Of a DNA stretch of 64,000 nucleotides, positions 45,798 through 53,996 are shown one piece after another (within the stretch, counting starts at the first letter, position 1; every line of letters starts with the position of its first letter). Below the pieces are notes generated by a model. That model had not been told where the DNA came from. It saw only the letters and a list, made by a program, of their open reading frames with translations, and did not search any database. Where the stretch lies: contig NZ_CP035490.1 of the NCBI RefSeq assembly GCF_004135205.1, positions 620,001 through 684,000 of the forward strand. Direction: 5' to 3'. The stretch comes from Hahella sp. KA22 (lineage in GTDB: Bacteria; Pseudomonadota; Gammaproteobacteria; Pseudomonadales; Oleiphilaceae). A program made the position numbers and the translations under genes.

Positions 45798-48032
45798 TTA
45801 TTCAATCGGCGGATAAGCGTTCTCCACCAGCATGCGGAACTGCTCGTGGAACCAGTGTCCCGCCGCGGGCGCACCCGCTTTGGCGCCGGTGGGATATCCG
45901 GATTTGCCGACGTAATCGGGGCTGCACATGGGGTCGAAACTCTTGCCTTCGTCATCCGGCGTGGTTTGTGATGGATCGCTGGCGCCGTCGGATTCGCCGG
46001 GGGGCTTGATCCAGACGAAGGCGTCCACGGGCGTGTCGGCGCCGAATGGCGCAGCGCGGGGACGCTCGCCCACCCCGGCGCCGTCAGCGTTGCACCAGTT
46101 GCCGCGATGGAAGCGACGATCCAGGCGGGCGGCGGTGACATAGTGGTCTACTGTGCCGGCGGAGGCGTCCGGTCCGGTGGGGCGCTCGTCTCCACCCCAA
46201 CCGTTGCGGCTGGTGTCGATCAGCAGGCCGAGATCGCTGGGGAAGCCGGCGTTGACGAAGGCTTGGTGCAGGTTGTCGGCAAAGCCTTTTTCATCGAATT
46301 GAGGATTCCACTCATAAAACTTGGAAGAGCGAACTTCCTGCCCGTTGATGCGCAGGCTTGGATTGGGCAGATAGACTTCCTCTGTGGGCGTGTAATTGGC
46401 GACGTTGGAAACGAATCCGTCAATCACGCTCAGGTCGCCGCCGGAAGCGCCTTTGACCACTTGCGTAAAGAGCTGCACGGCGGGGCCGAAGTTGCTCTCC
46501 CAGCCCAGCCAGCCGGAATGGGCGATATCCAGATAGAGATAGACATTAGGCAGTTGCGACAGACGACTGATGGCGTATTGCACGCCGTCGACGTAAACGC
46601 CGTTTTGAGCCACTTTGGCGCACTCGGGAATATCGCGGTTGGTGACCAGATTCGGCAACGAGTCCGGCTCGATCACCGTGACGATGCGGATGTCGCGGAA
46701 ACGAGGGTCGGACATGACGTTATAAATCACGTCAATGTAGTCGGACTTGTAGATCGCCAGGCCATTTTGATCTGAATGCAGCGTGCCGTTGGAGGCCAGT
46801 GCGGCGCAGTCCCGATCCGGCAGGTTGTACACCACAAAGGTGGCGGTAATGGGCTCATCGCCGTCTTTTTGCGCCAGCGCCGCTTCCAGGTGCTGCTCAA
46901 GACTCAGACGACCGCCGTTGACGTCGCCGCCGTAAATGGCGTCGATGCGATCCAGCCAGACTGCGGTGGGCGTGTCTTTCAATGTCGCCATTTTCGCCGC
47001 CAGAGAGGCGTCGACCTTGGCCATGGAAGCGTTCACCTGCTTCGCATAATCCGGGTTGATATAGGCCTTGGCGCCGGCGAAAGGATTGCTGACATGCGCA
47101 TGATCATCGCCGGGATCTGTATCGTCTTCCTCCACGGTGACGCTTTTGCTGGCGCTATCGTTTTGTTCGCCGTCGCTGACAGTGAGCTGGATGCTGTAGG
47201 TTCCCGCTTCCGCATAGGTGTGGCTGGCGTTGACGCCAGAGGCGGTGGTTCCGTCGCCAAAATCCCAGATATAGGTGAGATTGTCGCCCGTCGACGCGGC
47301 GGCGTTAACGCTGACGGTTTTATCCACCACGCTGCTGGTGAAGCTGGCGGTGACCGGGTCCGCCGTATCCGGCTGTTTCACGCGAATGCTGCGGGAAGCC
47401 GTGACGGACGCTGCGCCGTCGCTGACAGTCAGAGTGACGTTGTATTCGCCGGGATCTGCGTAGCTGTGGAAAACCTCGACGCCCGTCGCGCTGGAGCCGT
47501 CGCCAAAGTCCCATTGATAACTGAGCGCATCGTTGTCCGGATCGCTGGAGGTGGAAGCATCGAAAACCACTGGCAGCGGCGCGTCGCCAACGCTGACGGA
47601 AGCGGTGAAGGCTGCGACAGGGGGATGGTTATCCGGCGCGCCGCCATCATCGCAAACGTCTCCTGTGACGACGGGAACCGGGGCGGTTGCAGCGCCTTTA
47701 GCGCCCTGCATGCCGAACTCAATGGTCTGGCCGGGGGCGATACGCCCGTTCCAGCTCATATTGGCGGCCCGATAGGGATTGGCGCCGGATAACTGGGCGC
47801 TCCAGGAGTTGCTTAGCAGCGAGCCGTCGTCATAACGCCAAGTGACGTCCCAGCCGTTGATTTCGCTGGCGCCGGTGTTGGTGATCTTGATCAGCGCCAC
47901 GAAGCCGCTGTTCCATTCATTCTGCACCACATACTCGCACTTGGCGGCCTGTGCGAGGGGACTCTGCACGGCGGCGAATCCCAGGGAAAGAGCGGCGGCA
48001 AGGCCGTATCCCGATTTCATTGAAAGTTTCAT
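45798..48032 (-). CDS. Secreted GH6 cellulase with CBM2 and two PKD domains
   Basis: A 744-residue enzyme with a signal peptide, an N-terminal CBM2 (about 30-130) and two PKD domains (about 140-220 and 225-305, each with QWDFGDG or IWDFGDG). The catalytic GH6 domain covers about residues 325-744. GH6 markers are VVYNLPDRDCAALASNG, VIEPDSLPNL with the acidic residue, LYLDIAHSGWLGW and IDTSRNGWGG. Depending on loop closure it may be a cellobiohydrolase or an endoglucanase. It lies 161 bases after the GH5 gene on the same strand. Confidence 0.94.
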   Translation of the reverse strand: MKLSMKSGYGLAAALSLGFAAVQSPLAQAAKCEYVVQNEWNSGFVALIKITNTGASEINGWDVTWRYDDGSLLSNSWSAQLSGANPYRAANMSWNGRIAPGQTIEFGMQGAKGAATAPVPVVTGDVCDDGGAPDNHPPVAAFTASVSVGDAPLPVVFDASTSSDPDNDALSYQWDFGDGSSATGVEVFHSYADPGEYNVTLTVSDGAASVTASRSIRVKQPDTADPVTASFTSSVVDKTVSVNAAASTGDNLTYIWDFGDGTTASGVNASHTYAEAGTYSIQLTVSDGEQNDSASKSVTVEEDDTDPGDDHAHVSNPFAGAKAYINPDYAKQVNASMAKVDASLAAKMATLKDTPTAVWLDRIDAIYGGDVNGGRLSLEQHLEAALAQKDGDEPITATFVVYNLPDRDCAALASNGTLHSDQNGLAIYKSDYIDVIYNVMSDPRFRDIRIVTVIEPDSLPNLVTNRDIPECAKVAQNGVYVDGVQYAISRLSQLPNVYLYLDIAHSGWLGWESNFGPAVQLFTQVVKGASGGDLSVIDGFVSNVANYTPTEEVYLPNPSLRINGQEVRSSKFYEWNPQFDEKGFADNLHQAFVNAGFPSDLGLLIDTSRNGWGGDERPTGPDASAGTVDHYVTAARLDRRFHRGNWCNADGAGVGERPRAAPFGADTPVDAFVWIKPPGESDGASDPSQTTPDDEGKSFDPMCSPDYVGKSGYPTGAKAGAPAAGHWFHEQFRMLVENAYPPIE

Positions 48033-48094
48033 TGGCGTTCCCTTTTTGGAGAATTAAGTCAGTCCGATATTCAAGCTTTTCGCTTTGTCGTTAG

Positions 48095-48129
48095 GGGCGC
48101 GGTGCGCCGGATAAGCGCCATAAGGCGCT
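48095..48129 (-). other. Intercistronic hairpins between GH5 and GH6 genes
   Basis: AGCGCC / GGCGCT (48114-48129, four-base loop) and GGCGC / GCGCC (48096-48108) form two adjacent stems in the 161-base gap. There is no U-run. Likely a processing or stabilising structure in a shared transcript. Confidence 0.4.
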
Positions 48130-48193
48130 ATGGGCGGCGGCGATACCGCTGAACCTGCCGCCGTAAATGGAAGCCAGCAAAAATGCGCACGTT

Positions 48194-49792
48194 TCAGTTC
48201 GCTCCGCACTGGATGACGCGAGGTGCGCTGGCGGCGTCGCCTTTGGCGCCTTGCATGCCGAACTCCACGCTGGCCCCAGGAGGAACCTCCGCGTTCCAAC
48301 TCATACTGGCGACGTGATAAGGGTTCTCGCCGGATAACTCGCCGTTCCACACGTTGACGATGCGGGTTGCATCCGCGTAGGCCCAGTCCACTTCCCATCC
48401 ATGTAAGGGTGTTGTGCTTGTATTGGTGATGCGCATGGATGCAATAAAACCGGTCTCCCATTCATTAACGAGTCTGTAGTCGCAGCTGGCTGTAGCGTCG
48501 GTTGATGCTTCCACGCGGATGTCCACGCGCGCAGGAGTTGAACTCAGGCCGTCATCGTCAAAGGCGACGTAGGTGAAACTATCCTCGCCGACAAAACCGG
48601 GCGTGGGAGTGTAAGTCCAGGAGCGGTCAGCGCCGACGAGCACTCCGTGGCGGGGTTGGGCGTCAATTTGAAAGGCGGCGACAGTTCCGTCCGTATCGCT
48701 GCCGAAAAGCGTTATATCGAGAGGGTGTCCCTGTGTGACTTGCAGGGACTGAGGAAGCGTTTTGGGAGGCTGTGGCTCGGTTTCTCCAGCGGTGAAAACG
48801 CTGGCAGGTTTGGCGGTGGCGCGGATGCCGTAGGCGCTGTTGATGAGGAAATCTCCCCAGGGCGTCAGGCGGCTGGAGTCAAAATCATGGGTAATGTCCA
48901 GTGATTCCGTCCCGCCGCTGTTGCCCGACCAGGACCAGCCCAGGTAACCGATGCGATAGAAATCCGCCAGCTCCATGATGGCGCCTTCATCCACCTCTTC
49001 CCCTTGATGATCGGCGCCAAACTCTCCCACCACCAATGGCAACTTGTGAACCTTGACGAAGGTGGACAGGTAGTTGTCGATTTTGCTGCGCTCGGCGTAC
49101 ACCTGATACATGTGCACGCTGAACACCAGGTTTTGCTGCGGATCTGTGGCGAAGACCTCCGGCGCCTGCTGTAGCATGGTCTCCCGCCAGTCCTGACCCC
49201 AGGTGGGAGCGTCCACCATTAGCGTGTGGGTGAAACCGGCATCGCGCAAACGTTGGATCGCTTCCTGGTGAATCTGCGCCCAGGCGGTGGTGGGAACATT
49301 ATTGCCCAGGGGCTCATTACCGATATTGATGATGACGTAATCTTCCTGGCCCATGAGCGTGTCTTGAATGCTCAGCCAGTAATCTACGGCGGCGGACAAC
49401 GGCGCCGCTTCCGGTTTTTCGCCATAGCCGGTGACGTCATGCACTTCCAGCACGGCGATCATCTTGAGGGCTCTGCATTTTGCGATGATGCGCGCCACTT
49501 CTTCTGCGGGCGTGCTGGGCCATTGATGGCCGGACCCCAGAACAATACGCACAGTATTGGCGCCTACGGCGGAGATATCGTTTAAAGCCTGCTCCGTACG
49601 GTAGGTGTACCAGACATGAGGATGGTTGATCCCGCGCATGATGAAAGGCTTGTTGAAGCCATCCAACAACTGTCCTTCGTGCACGTGGAAACCGGCGTAA
49701 GCGCCCGGCGAAGCGAGCGTCGCCGCCAGACAGCCCAGCAGTAATCGGCGTGGTTTGCAGCGGGTTAGTCTTTTTAATAGCTTTCCTTTCAT
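48194..49792 (-). CDS. Secreted GH5 glycanase (mannanase-like) with CBM2
   Basis: A 532-residue enzyme. Signal peptide, then GH5 domain (about 33-300) with acid/base Glu in IIGNEP-type NIGNEP and nucleophile Glu in VVGEFG. The N-terminal strand GINHPHVWYT and RIVLGSGHQW resemble the GH5_8 mannanase group, so mannan is a plausible substrate, though cellulose is not excluded. A cadherin-like domain (about 345-430, VGEDSFTYVAFDDDG) leads to a C-terminal CBM2. It is the first gene of the glycanase cluster, downstream of two operator-like palindromes. Confidence 0.9.
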   Translation of the reverse strand: MKGKLLKRLTRCKPRRLLLGCLAATLASPGAYAGFHVHEGQLLDGFNKPFIMRGINHPHVWYTYRTEQALNDISAVGANTVRIVLGSGHQWPSTPAEEVARIIAKCRALKMIAVLEVHDVTGYGEKPEAAPLSAAVDYWLSIQDTLMGQEDYVIINIGNEPLGNNVPTTAWAQIHQEAIQRLRDAGFTHTLMVDAPTWGQDWRETMLQQAPEVFATDPQQNLVFSVHMYQVYAERSKIDNYLSTFVKVHKLPLVVGEFGADHQGEEVDEGAIMELADFYRIGYLGWSWSGNSGGTESLDITHDFDSSRLTPWGDFLINSAYGIRATAKPASVFTAGETEPQPPKTLPQSLQVTQGHPLDITLFGSDTDGTVAAFQIDAQPRHGVLVGADRSWTYTPTPGFVGEDSFTYVAFDDDGLSSTPARVDIRVEASTDATASCDYRLVNEWETGFIASMRITNTSTTPLHGWEVDWAYADATRIVNVWNGELSGENPYHVASMSWNAEVPPGASVEFGMQGAKGDAASAPRVIQCGAN

Positions 49793-49854
49793 ACAAGATT
49801 CCTCATCTCCTGGTCGCCACTGCTCAATGGAGATATCGATCGGAGTGGCGTATA

Positions 49855-49868
49855 TGAAAATGTTTTCA
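49855..49868. promoter_or_regulatory. LacI-type operator-like palindrome, proximal
   Basis: TGAAAATGTTTTCA: one central mismatch from the perfect palindrome at 50016-50029. It lies 63 bases upstream of the GH5 start, in promoter range. The sequence resembles operators of LacI/GalR-type regulators of cellulase genes. Confidence 0.55.
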
Positions 49869-50015
49869 AAAAAATCTCATGAATTCTCTGCGCTTTATGC
49901 GATTTCCCCGTCTTGTCGGAAGGCTATCCTGAGTCATGAGATTGATTGGTATTGCAGTGGTATCTGACTATTTGCCTAAGCAATGCGAGGCGCTTTAGTT
50001 AGACACTTGTCCATA

Positions 50016-50029
50016 TGAAAACGTTTTCA
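50016..50029. promoter_or_regulatory. LacI-type operator-like palindrome, distal
   Basis: TGAAAACGTTTTCA, a perfect 14-base palindrome with central CG as in LacI-family operators. It lies 224 bases upstream of the GH5 gene. Spaced 161 bases from the proximal site, the pair could support DNA looping. Confidence 0.6.
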
Positions 50030-50137
50030 AATTAATTTCAAAAAAATGCCCAAATCGAAGGGCTTTAACAGTAAAAATCCTAGACCCAGGTCTCGAATCC
50101 CGCAATAGCCACTTTGGGTTAGGTTTTATGGGTGGCG

Positions 50138-50155
50138 CTTGAGAGATATCTCACA
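50138..50155 (+). promoter_or_regulatory. GacA/UvrY-like box upstream of sRNA 1
   Basis: CTTGAGAGATATCTCACA is an imperfect dyad matching 14 of 18 positions of TGTGAGACATGTCTCACA, the form seen upstream of the second RNA. Its centre is about 67 bases before the proposed RNA start at 50213, the usual GacA box distance in rsmY/rsmZ-type promoters. Confidence 0.6.
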
Positions 50156-50212
50156 CGCTTTGCAGACAAGTCGGCTATCTCCCAACCGGCGAGATGACTA
50201 GTATAGAAAGCG

Positions 50213-50333
50213 TAGGGACACGGATGCCAAAGTAAGGAAACGCAGCAAGGAGGCGACAAGGAAGATCTTAGTCAAAAGGAATGGATCAGGAAGGCATCAA
50301 AATCAAAAGGCGCGGCAAGGAGCTGCGCCTTTT
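50213..50333 (+). ncRNA. CsrB/RsmY/RsmZ-type regulatory RNA, copy 1
   Basis: About 121 bases between a TATAGA-like -10 region and an intrinsic terminator. It contains nine GGA triplets, mostly as AAGGA or AGGGA in single-stranded contexts, the hallmark of RNAs that sequester CsrA/RsmA. The terminator stem GGCGC...GCGCC (50309-50329, then TTTT) carries AAGGA in its loop. The 5' end TAGGGACAC, the length and the promoter layout match the second copy at 53461. A GacA-like box lies at the expected distance. No convincing open reading frame. The exact 5' end is inferred from alignment of the two copies. Confidence 0.8.
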
Positions 50334-50502
50334 CTTTTTGCGTTTAAAAACATCCATTTGAAGTTTTACCCCAGCCAGCATTCTCTTCGCCACATTTCGT
50401 CATAATTCATCCTTTCACCTGCCTTAATTGGCCCGGTGGCCGCCTTTTGCGAGCCACATACTGCAGGCACGCTTCGCTCTAAAAGAAAAAAGGAACGCCA
50501 GC

Positions 50503-52695
50503 ATGCTAAACGCAACTTATGCCCATGCTTCCCTATACAGGGGATGGATGGTTTTCGCCTTGTTCTTATCGACGCTTTGTTGGACCAGTCTCGCCCGCGC
50601 GGTGAATGACGACTGGTCGGATGTCGGCTCTGGGGAATTATTCTTCCTGGCAAACGACGCCTCTTCACCGAACTATCTTCCCGCCGTTACTTTGTCCACC
50701 AGCTACGACGCCAATGTGGCGGGCCTGATCGCCACGACGGAGATGACGCAAACATTCCGTAATGACTCTCAGCAATGGCGGGAGGCGGTGTATGTATTCC
50801 CATTACCGGAGGACGCCGCGGTATTCAGTATGGATATGCAGGTGGGGGATCGTCTGATTGTCGGTAAGATCGAAGAAAAGCAGAAAGCCGAAAAGGTGTA
50901 TCAGCAGGCGAAAGCTGAAGGCAAAAGAGCGGCGGTTGTGCATCAGCAGCGCCCGAACCTGTTCACCCATAAAGTGGCGAATATCGGTCCTGGGGAGATG
51001 ATCACACTCACCCTGCGGTATCAGCAGAATATCCGCTACCGTGCTGGCGCATTCTCTCTGGCTTTGCCCTTAACGGTGACGCCGCGATACATCCCCGGAT
51101 CATCAGCGGCGCCTGCCTGGTCTGAAGAAGATAAAAACCGTCTGCGCAATGAGTTGCGCTCTCATGAGAGCACGCTGATTAACGACAGCGGCTGGGCGCC
51201 GGCGACGGATCAGGTGGCTGACGCACCGGAAATCACGCCGCCGACAATTGCGGCGGAGGATTTGGCGACGCCTTCCCACCAAGCGCGCATCCGCGTACAT
51301 CTGAACCCCGGCTTGCCTCTGGAGTCGATTGAAAGCGCCACGCACCGCATTCAATGGGTGCAACAAACCAATGGCTACGAGGTGTCTTTGGAGTCGAATA
51401 AAGACATCCTCATGGATCGGGATTTCACGTTGACCTGGCGCGTGAGACAGGGAGCGGAGCCGGAGGCGGCGTTATTCAAAGAAGTGGTGGGCGATGATGT
51501 CTACGCGCAGTTGTTGTTGATGCCGCCGCAGTTTTCCGATGAAGGCTTGAGTCTGCCGCGAGAGTTGATCTGGGTGATTGATACATCAGGCTCCATGGAA
51601 GGAGTGTCTATCCAGCAGGCGCGCGAGGCGCTGCTGCAAGCGCTGGATACGCTGACGCCGCGAGATCGTTTCAATGTGATTGAGTTCAACTCCAGCGCCC
51701 GCAAACTGTTTCCACAAGCGACGCCCGCTCAGGAACGCGCACTGCATCAGGCGCGCCGCTTTGTACGCGGTCTCAAGGCTGACGGCGGCACTGAAATCGC
51801 TGAGGCGCTGGACCGCGCTCTGAGCGATGCGGCGCCGGAAGGCTATGTGCGCCAGGTTGTGTTTCTGACCGACGGCAGTGTTGGCAATGAAATGGCGCTG
51901 TTCAAGCAGATTGATCAGCAGCTTGGCGATTCGCGCCTGTTTACCGTGGGCATCGGGCCATCGCCCAATCGCTTTTTTATGCGCAAGGCGGCGCAATTCG
52001 GCCGTGGAACCTATCGCCACATCAGCGATACGTCGGAAGTCAGCGACAAGATCGCGGAGCTGAGCGACGCCTTGCGGCAACCAGCGTTACGGGATGTGCG
52101 CCTGGATACCCCCGTGACGCCGAATGCTGAAGTCTATCCCTTGGCGATTCCTGACCTGTATCGCGGCGAGCCGGTGCAACTGTTGTTCAAGGTGGAAGAC
52201 GGCGCAGGGATGTCGGAGTTGCCCGCCTCGATCCAAGGATTCGGCGTGGGACTGCTGCAGGACGAACAGCCTTTGTGGTCACGCAGCCTGGACCTGCAAC
52301 AGGCTGCGCCAAGTCAAGGTGTGGCGCGGGCTTGGGCGCGTCATAAGATCGACCACTGGCTGGATCGCAAAAGCATGGGTGAAACTGAAGAAAGTGTGCG
52401 AGACACCGTACTGCCGTTGGCCCTGGATTTCGCCTTGATGAGCCCCTATACCAGCTTTGTGGCGGTGGAGGAGACGCCGGCGCGTCCCAGAGACAGTGAG
52501 TTGGAGAGCGATGCGGTTCCCAATTTGCTGCCGCAGGGAATGTCCCCGAATATGGCGCGTATGCCCAGAACCGCGACCGCTTCGCCTCTGATGATTCACG
52601 TGGGCGTATTCTGCATGACAGTGGCGGGTCTGCTGGGCTGGAGGGATATACGGGAACTGAGAAATCGTAAGTATCGCTTCGGGAGGCGCGTATGA
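50503..52695 (+). CDS. VIT/vWA domain protein, proteobacterial sortase target
   Basis: A 730-residue surface protein. Signal peptide (residues 12-33), a VIT domain (about 55-185, with MTQTFRNDSQQWREAVYVFPLPEDA), and a vWA domain with the MIDAS motif DTSGS at 360-364. The C-terminus has a sorting-signal layout: MPRTA (687-691), a hydrophobic helix and a basic tail. This matches the marine proteobacterial sortase target family, although the LPXTG-like motif begins with Met. AAGGA lies eight bases before ATG at 50503. It overlaps the sortase gene by four bases. Confidence 0.9.
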   Translation: MLNATYAHASLYRGWMVFALFLSTLCWTSLARAVNDDWSDVGSGELFFLANDASSPNYLPAVTLSTSYDANVAGLIATTEMTQTFRNDSQQWREAVYVFPLPEDAAVFSMDMQVGDRLIVGKIEEKQKAEKVYQQAKAEGKRAAVVHQQRPNLFTHKVANIGPGEMITLTLRYQQNIRYRAGAFSLALPLTVTPRYIPGSSAAPAWSEEDKNRLRNELRSHESTLINDSGWAPATDQVADAPEITPPTIAAEDLATPSHQARIRVHLNPGLPLESIESATHRIQWVQQTNGYEVSLESNKDILMDRDFTLTWRVRQGAEPEAALFKEVVGDDVYAQLLLMPPQFSDEGLSLPRELIWVIDTSGSMEGVSIQQAREALLQALDTLTPRDRFNVIEFNSSARKLFPQATPAQERALHQARRFVRGLKADGGTEIAEALDRALSDAAPEGYVRQVVFLTDGSVGNEMALFKQIDQQLGDSRLFTVGIGPSPNRFFMRKAAQFGRGTYRHISDTSEVSDKIAELSDALRQPALRDVRLDTPVTPNAEVYPLAIPDLYRGEPVQLLFKVEDGAGMSELPASIQGFGVGLLQDEQPLWSRSLDLQQAAPSQGVARAWARHKIDHWLDRKSMGETEESVRDTVLPLALDFALMSPYTSFVAVEETPARPRDSELESDAVPNLLPQGMSPNMARMPRTATASPLMIHVGVFCMTVAGLLGWRDIRELRNRKYRFGRRV

Positions 52696-53315
52696 CTTTG
52701 CCAAAGCGCGCCGCCGCATTGATATTTCTTCTCGTCGGAGCGGTGAGCCTGGGTGGCGGCGGATATATCCAGGCCAAAGCCTGGCTCGCTCAAATACTTC
52801 TGGAACAGGCGTGGCGGGACACCCTTGCAGCCCGTACTTTCTCGGGGGAGGAAGCCGTGGCTTACAAACCCTGGCCCTGGGCGGACACCTATCCGGTGGG
52901 GCTCATGGAGGCGCCGCGGCTGGCGGCGCGCTGGGTGGTGCTGGAAGGCGCGAGCGGACGTAATCTGGCGTTTGGTCCGGCTCATATGGAAGCCAGCGCC
53001 GTGGTGGGGGAGCCAGGTATGGCTGTAGTCAGCGGTCATCGCGACACTCACTTTCTGGCCCTGCGCGATCTCCGTGAAGGCGATGTGGTGCGTTGGCAGA
53101 CGCCTGCGGGCCAATGGTTGGAGTTCAGCGTTACCGGGGCCCAGGTCGTGAATGCGGATGAAGTCATGCTGGCGCTGCCCGGCGCGGACTCCGCATCGTC
53201 CACTATGCCCCCGCGTCTGGTGCTGACGACCTGTTATCCCTTTGACGGCCCGGTAGGAGGGCCGTTGAGGAAGCTGTTCTATCTGGAGCCCGCCCCTCAG
53301 ACTGTTGCGTTATAG
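52692..53315 (+). CDS. Class GN (proteobacterial) sortase
   Basis: A 207-residue transpeptidase with an N-terminal membrane anchor (residues 7-27). Catalytic residues are His116 in SGHRDTHF, Cys181 in TTCYPF and Arg193 in GPLRKLF. The first half has PWPWADTYPVGLM, typical of the class. It should cleave the sorting motif of the upstream vWA protein. The four-base overlap shows coupling. The kinase, regulator and OmpA-like genes that accompany this sortase in Shewanella-type clusters are absent here. Confidence 0.93.
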   Translation: MTLPKRAAALIFLLVGAVSLGGGGYIQAKAWLAQILLEQAWRDTLAARTFSGEEAVAYKPWPWADTYPVGLMEAPRLAARWVVLEGASGRNLAFGPAHMEASAVVGEPGMAVVSGHRDTHFLALRDLREGDVVRWQTPAGQWLEFSVTGAQVVNADEVMLALPGADSASSTMPPRLVLTTCYPFDGPVGGPLRKLFYLEPAPQTVAL

Positions 53316-53341
53316 TGAAAAACAGGAGCTTACGATCGCAG

Positions 53342-53402
53342 TGTGAGACATGGCGCCGGTGATGGTGAGACATGTCTCAAGGCGATGAGTGAATGTCTCA
53401 CA
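53342..53402 (+). promoter_or_regulatory. Cluster of three GacA-like sites upstream of sRNA 2
   Basis: Site 1 has a half-site TGTGAGACATG (53342-53352). Site 2 is a perfect 14-base dyad TGAGACATGTCTCA (53366-53379). Site 3 has a right half ATGTCTCACA (53393-53402). Site 3 is centred about 67 bases before the RNA start, the same distance as the box of copy 1. Site 2 lies 21 bases further upstream, two helical turns. Confidence 0.65.
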
Positions 53403-53460
53403 GCAGGTAGCGGATATGTAGCCTGTTGTGACCCGGGGCTGCTGACTAATATAGAAAGCG

Positions 53461-53581
53461 TAGGGACACACATCAGACGTAAGGACACGATGCAGGGAAG
53501 CAACAAGGATGAATAACGAGCCATAAGGAACGGCAAGGGAAGCATCTGATGCGGAAGCGCGGCATGGAAGCCGCGCTTTTT
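53461..53581 (+). ncRNA. CsrB/RsmY/RsmZ-type regulatory RNA, copy 2
   Basis: Also about 121 bases, with eight GGA triplets. The start region ATATAGAAAGCGTAGGGACA is shared with copy 1. The terminator GCGCGGC-ATGGAA-GCCGCGC followed by five T residues carries TGGA in the loop. An internal hairpin GCATC-T-GATGC follows an AGGGA motif. It begins 146 bases after the sortase stop. The body has diverged from copy 1 but keeps GGA spacing, indicating selection for function. No coding potential is evident. Confidence 0.8.
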
Positions 53582-53996
53582 ATTACAGCCCGGCTCGGGC
53601 GCCGTTTTCTATCACGTTTTAACCCTTCGCCAGACTCGTATTCATCGGCCTTGAGAGAACGGCTTCCCATTCCTGTCATTTTTAATCCCCCTTCTGTAGA
53701 GTTAATGTAAATTTTCGTTAACTTTTTTGACGCCTTTGCATACAATCCCTCGCTATAGGTGATTGATAAAGCCACTAATTCAAAAGTGGCGGTTGCTATA
53801 GCCGGTATAATCAATCGGTTACGGAGTGTGGTGACAATACGGAAGTTGAAGGGTTAATCACTTTATCGCCCTCACAATAATCACAATTTCAGTTCACACT
53901 CATTTTCCACCCTGCACGACGAGGCTGCGCCAATCATGGCGGGTTTTTCTGCGGGCGCGCGCCGCCACCACAAATAGTTTTAGATCAGGGTGTCAG
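53582..53996. other. Intergenic region upstream of the outer-membrane protein pair
   Basis: 415 bases without a supported gene. A TATAAT box at 53806-53811 and a small hairpin (GCCACT...AAGTGGC, near 53771-53790) are visible, so a promoter for the barrel protein about 190 bases upstream of its start is plausible. Confidence 0.45.

Noticed and set aside
46776-47792. Open frame of 338 codons antisense to the GH6 gene
   Set aside because: A shadow of the PKD and CBM2 coding sequence; no domain or ribosome site.
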